From positions 1 through 64,000 of the forward strand of contig NJBH01000012.1 of assembly GCA_005223125.1 (NCBI GenBank): 64,000 nt of DNA, written 5' to 3'. This DNA comes from Promethearchaeota archaeon Loki_b32. GTDB lineage: Archaea; Asgardarchaeota; Lokiarchaeia; Sigyniarchaeales; SOKP01. A program made the translations under genes and the position numbers. Below, in pieces: positions 62,868-64,000 of the stretch (positions are counted from its first letter, which is position 1; every line of letters starts with the position of its first letter). Below the pieces are notes generated by a model, which saw nothing but the letters and a program-made list of their open reading frames with translations, was not told the DNA's origin and ran no database searches.

Positions 62868-63656
62868 TTAATAACCTCCAATTTTATCTTGCGCTACAAG
62901 CGCAGCTCCTAAAGCACTCACATATTCTGGAGCTACCCCATCTTTTGGTACTAAGAGCCCAAAACCTAAGTTTCTGTTCATTGAATCAACAAATCCAATA
63001 TTATTCGCAACTCCGCCTATCAATGCGACATCTTTCTCAATACCTATTTGACGTACCATACTCGTGTTTCTATCCGCAATTGCGTCATGAACAGCTCGAA
63101 TAATGTCTTCTTTAAGAGTTTTTTGGTGAATTAAGGACACTACCTCTGATTCTGCAAAAATTGTACATTGTGCGTTTATAGGAATTTGTTTTGCTGATTT
63201 TAAAGATAATTCTCCCATATTTTCGATATCTACTTCTAATGCTCTTGACATAGCTTCTATAAATGCACCTGCTCCCGCCGCACATTTTTCATTTATTCCA
63301 AAATCTTTAACTTTTCCTTTATCATCGATTTTTATTACTAATCCTTCTTCTGCTCCGATATCAATTATAGTACGAGCTGAAGGGAAGATAGAATAAGTAC
63401 CCCGAGCATCTGCCGTTATCGTAGTGATTGTATTATGGGAAAACTTAATTGCTTCCATCCCTGCTCCTGTAGCAGTAATATGTTCAATTTCTTCACGTTT
63501 AATTCCTGCTTTTTCTAGAGCACTCTTTAATGCTTGTTCTGCTGATTCTTCTTGGTCAAAACCACTTAATACAGAAGCTGTTGATAAAACAACACCTTCT
63601 TTTACAATACATACTTTTGTATTTTTTGAGCCACAATCAATTCCAGCTGTTATCAT
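62868..63656 (-). CDS. BcrD/BadG-family ATPase (benzoyl-CoA reductase or dehydratase activator)
   Basis: A 262-residue ASKHA-fold ATPase. MITAGIDCGSKNTKVCIVKE, TGAGMEAIKFSHNTITTITA, IIDIGAEEGLVIKIDDKGKV, NEKCAAGAGAFIEAMSRALE and AQCTIFAESEVVSLIHQ carry the ATP site and the two bridging cysteines; GGVANNIGFVDSMNRNLG ends the domain. It pairs with the larger ATPase downstream, giving the A/D heterodimer of a class I benzoyl-CoA reductase or the homologous 2-hydroxyacyl-CoA dehydratase activator. First gene of a short unit: BcrD-like, BcrA-like, ferredoxin. Confidence 0.92.
   Translation of the reverse strand: MITAGIDCGSKNTKVCIVKEGVVLSTASVLSGFDQEESAEQALKSALEKAGIKREEIEHITATGAGMEAIKFSHNTITTITADARGTYSIFPSARTIIDIGAEEGLVIKIDDKGKVKDFGINEKCAAGAGAFIEAMSRALEVDIENMGELSLKSAKQIPINAQCTIFAESEVVSLIHQKTLKEDIIRAVHDAIADRNTSMVRQIGIEKDVALIGGVANNIGFVDSMNRNLGFGLLVPKDGVAPEYVSALGAALVAQDKIGGY
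62874..62879 (-). promoter_or_regulatory. Shine-Dalgarno of the second BcrA/D-family gene
   Basis: GGAGGT on the minus strand, seven bases before ATG 62866. It lies inside the last codons of the upstream ATPase gene, coupling the pair, and decides ATG 62866 over the in-frame codons further upstream. Confidence 0.75.
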
Positions 63657-63703
63657 ATTAAACCATTTTTCATTTTTTGTTTTAAATCATTATTTTTTTA
63701 AAT

Positions 63704-64000
63704 TTAATTATTAACATCATTGAATTTTAATCGATTTAGCAAGAGGACTAATATTAAATCGAAAATCATTAAAATTGGGATAGGAAAGATTATAACAAAT
63801 AAATTATCTCCATCTGAATTCCTAATAAATATTCTAGGTATAGATAATACTAAAGGAACTATCTCACTAATAATACCAATTAAAAAAAATTGTATTTTAT
63901 TATATTTACCAACAATTAGTAGTAAAACATATATTACAAAGACAAGTCTAAAAAAAACAAATTCAAAATAATAAAGAAATGCACTGAAAAATCTTACTGA
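63704..64000 (-). CDS. C-terminal end of an integral membrane protein, partial
   Basis: The minus strand from 64000 reads 98 codons without a stop down to TAA at 63704. The product is hydrophobic with three or four helices (e.g. RLVFVIYVLLLIVGKYNKIQ, FLIGIISEIVPLVLSIPRIF, LFVIIFPIPILMIFDLILVL), with short basic loops. Its 5' part lies beyond the window. No family is recognisable. It is 47 bases upstream of the BcrD-like gene and on the same strand. Confidence 0.55.
   Translation of the reverse strand, partial: SVRFFSAFLYYFEFVFFRLVFVIYVLLLIVGKYNKIQFFLIGIISEIVPLVLSIPRIFIRNSDGDNLFVIIFPIPILMIFDLILVLLLNRLKFNDVNN

Noticed and set aside
63720-63971. 83-codon plus-strand frame at the window end
   Set aside because: Antisense to a longer hydrophobic frame that continues past 64000 on the minus strand, which looks more like a real membrane protein.
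1-64000. CRISPR array, tRNA or rRNA genes
   Set aside because: No regularly spaced repeats were seen, and no cloverleaf-like or rRNA-like stretch was recognised in the gaps. A tRNA scan would be decisive.

Overview
The window is strongly AT-rich and archaeal, and most likely comes from an Asgard (Promethearchaeota, Lokiarchaeia-like) archaeon. The support is archaeal ribosomal proteins eS1 and uS15, a short archaeal histone, AmrS, a stand-alone zinc ribbon resembling the TFS N-terminus, UbiA and HdrD-like proteins, and two proteins that look like Asgard longin/roadblock-type proteins. An RNase III with intact catalytic residues is unusual for an archaeon but fits Asgard lineages. The lineage is inferred from gene content; the window has no rRNA. 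I saw no tRNA, rRNA, CRISPR array or insertion sequence.

Layout. 1-3.5 kb: a sugar ABC importer on the minus strand (ATPase cut by the window edge, two permeases, membrane-anchored binding protein). 3.5-7.9 kb: a decayed, gene-poor stretch holding a larC (nickel insertion) pseudogene, an AlkP-superfamily protein, a NikR-type nickel regulator with a His-rich insert, and a histone. 8-19.3 kb: GHMP kinase, two longin-like proteins, rubrerythrin, a B12/radical SAM protein, sirtuin, a sugar nucleotidyltransferase, an AidB-like acyl-CoA dehydrogenase, eS1, uS15 and XTP diphosphatase. 19.3-35.3 kb: a 16-kb minus-strand operon of five very large or extended genes: a LolD/MacB-type ATPase, two about 1000-residue FtsX-type permeases, a 1318-residue surface protein, and a 1591-residue membrane-anchored subtilase whose cytosolic tail carries zinc ribbons. 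This is the best candidate for an undescribed system. 35.5-46.5 kb: RNase III, SCP2-like protein, zinc ribbon, glycerophosphodiesterase with a truncated paralogue, hexapeptide acyltransferase-like protein, MFS transporter, three alpha/beta hydrolases, AmrS, and an HdrD/GlcF-like iron-sulfur protein. 46.7-49.4 kb: two HEPN/nucleotidyltransferase pairs in opposite gene order flanking a UbiA prenyltransferase. 49.5-53.8 kb: two methyltransferases, a TSUP exporter, a zinc-ribbon coiled-coil protein and a tandem ACT protein. 53.9-63.7 kb: an anaerobic redox island with acyl-CoA dehydrogenase, EtfB, EtfA fused to a ferredoxin, a NuoG/GltD-type flavoprotein, glucuronate isomerase, ferredoxin and two BcrA/BcrD-family ATPases.

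How it fits together. The last island suggests a strictly anaerobic organism moving electrons between acyl-CoA, NAD(P)H and low-potential ferredoxin. The gene order acyl-CoA dehydrogenase, EtfB, EtfA-ferredoxin is that of the electron-bifurcating caffeyl-CoA reductase (CarCDE). The BcrA/D ATPases plus ferredoxin could drive a benzoyl-CoA reductase or 2-hydroxyacyl-CoA dehydratase whose catalytic subunits are not in the window. The sugar importer and glucuronate isomerase point to use of plant-type sugars. Function calls rest on motifs and family knowledge; no database search was run.
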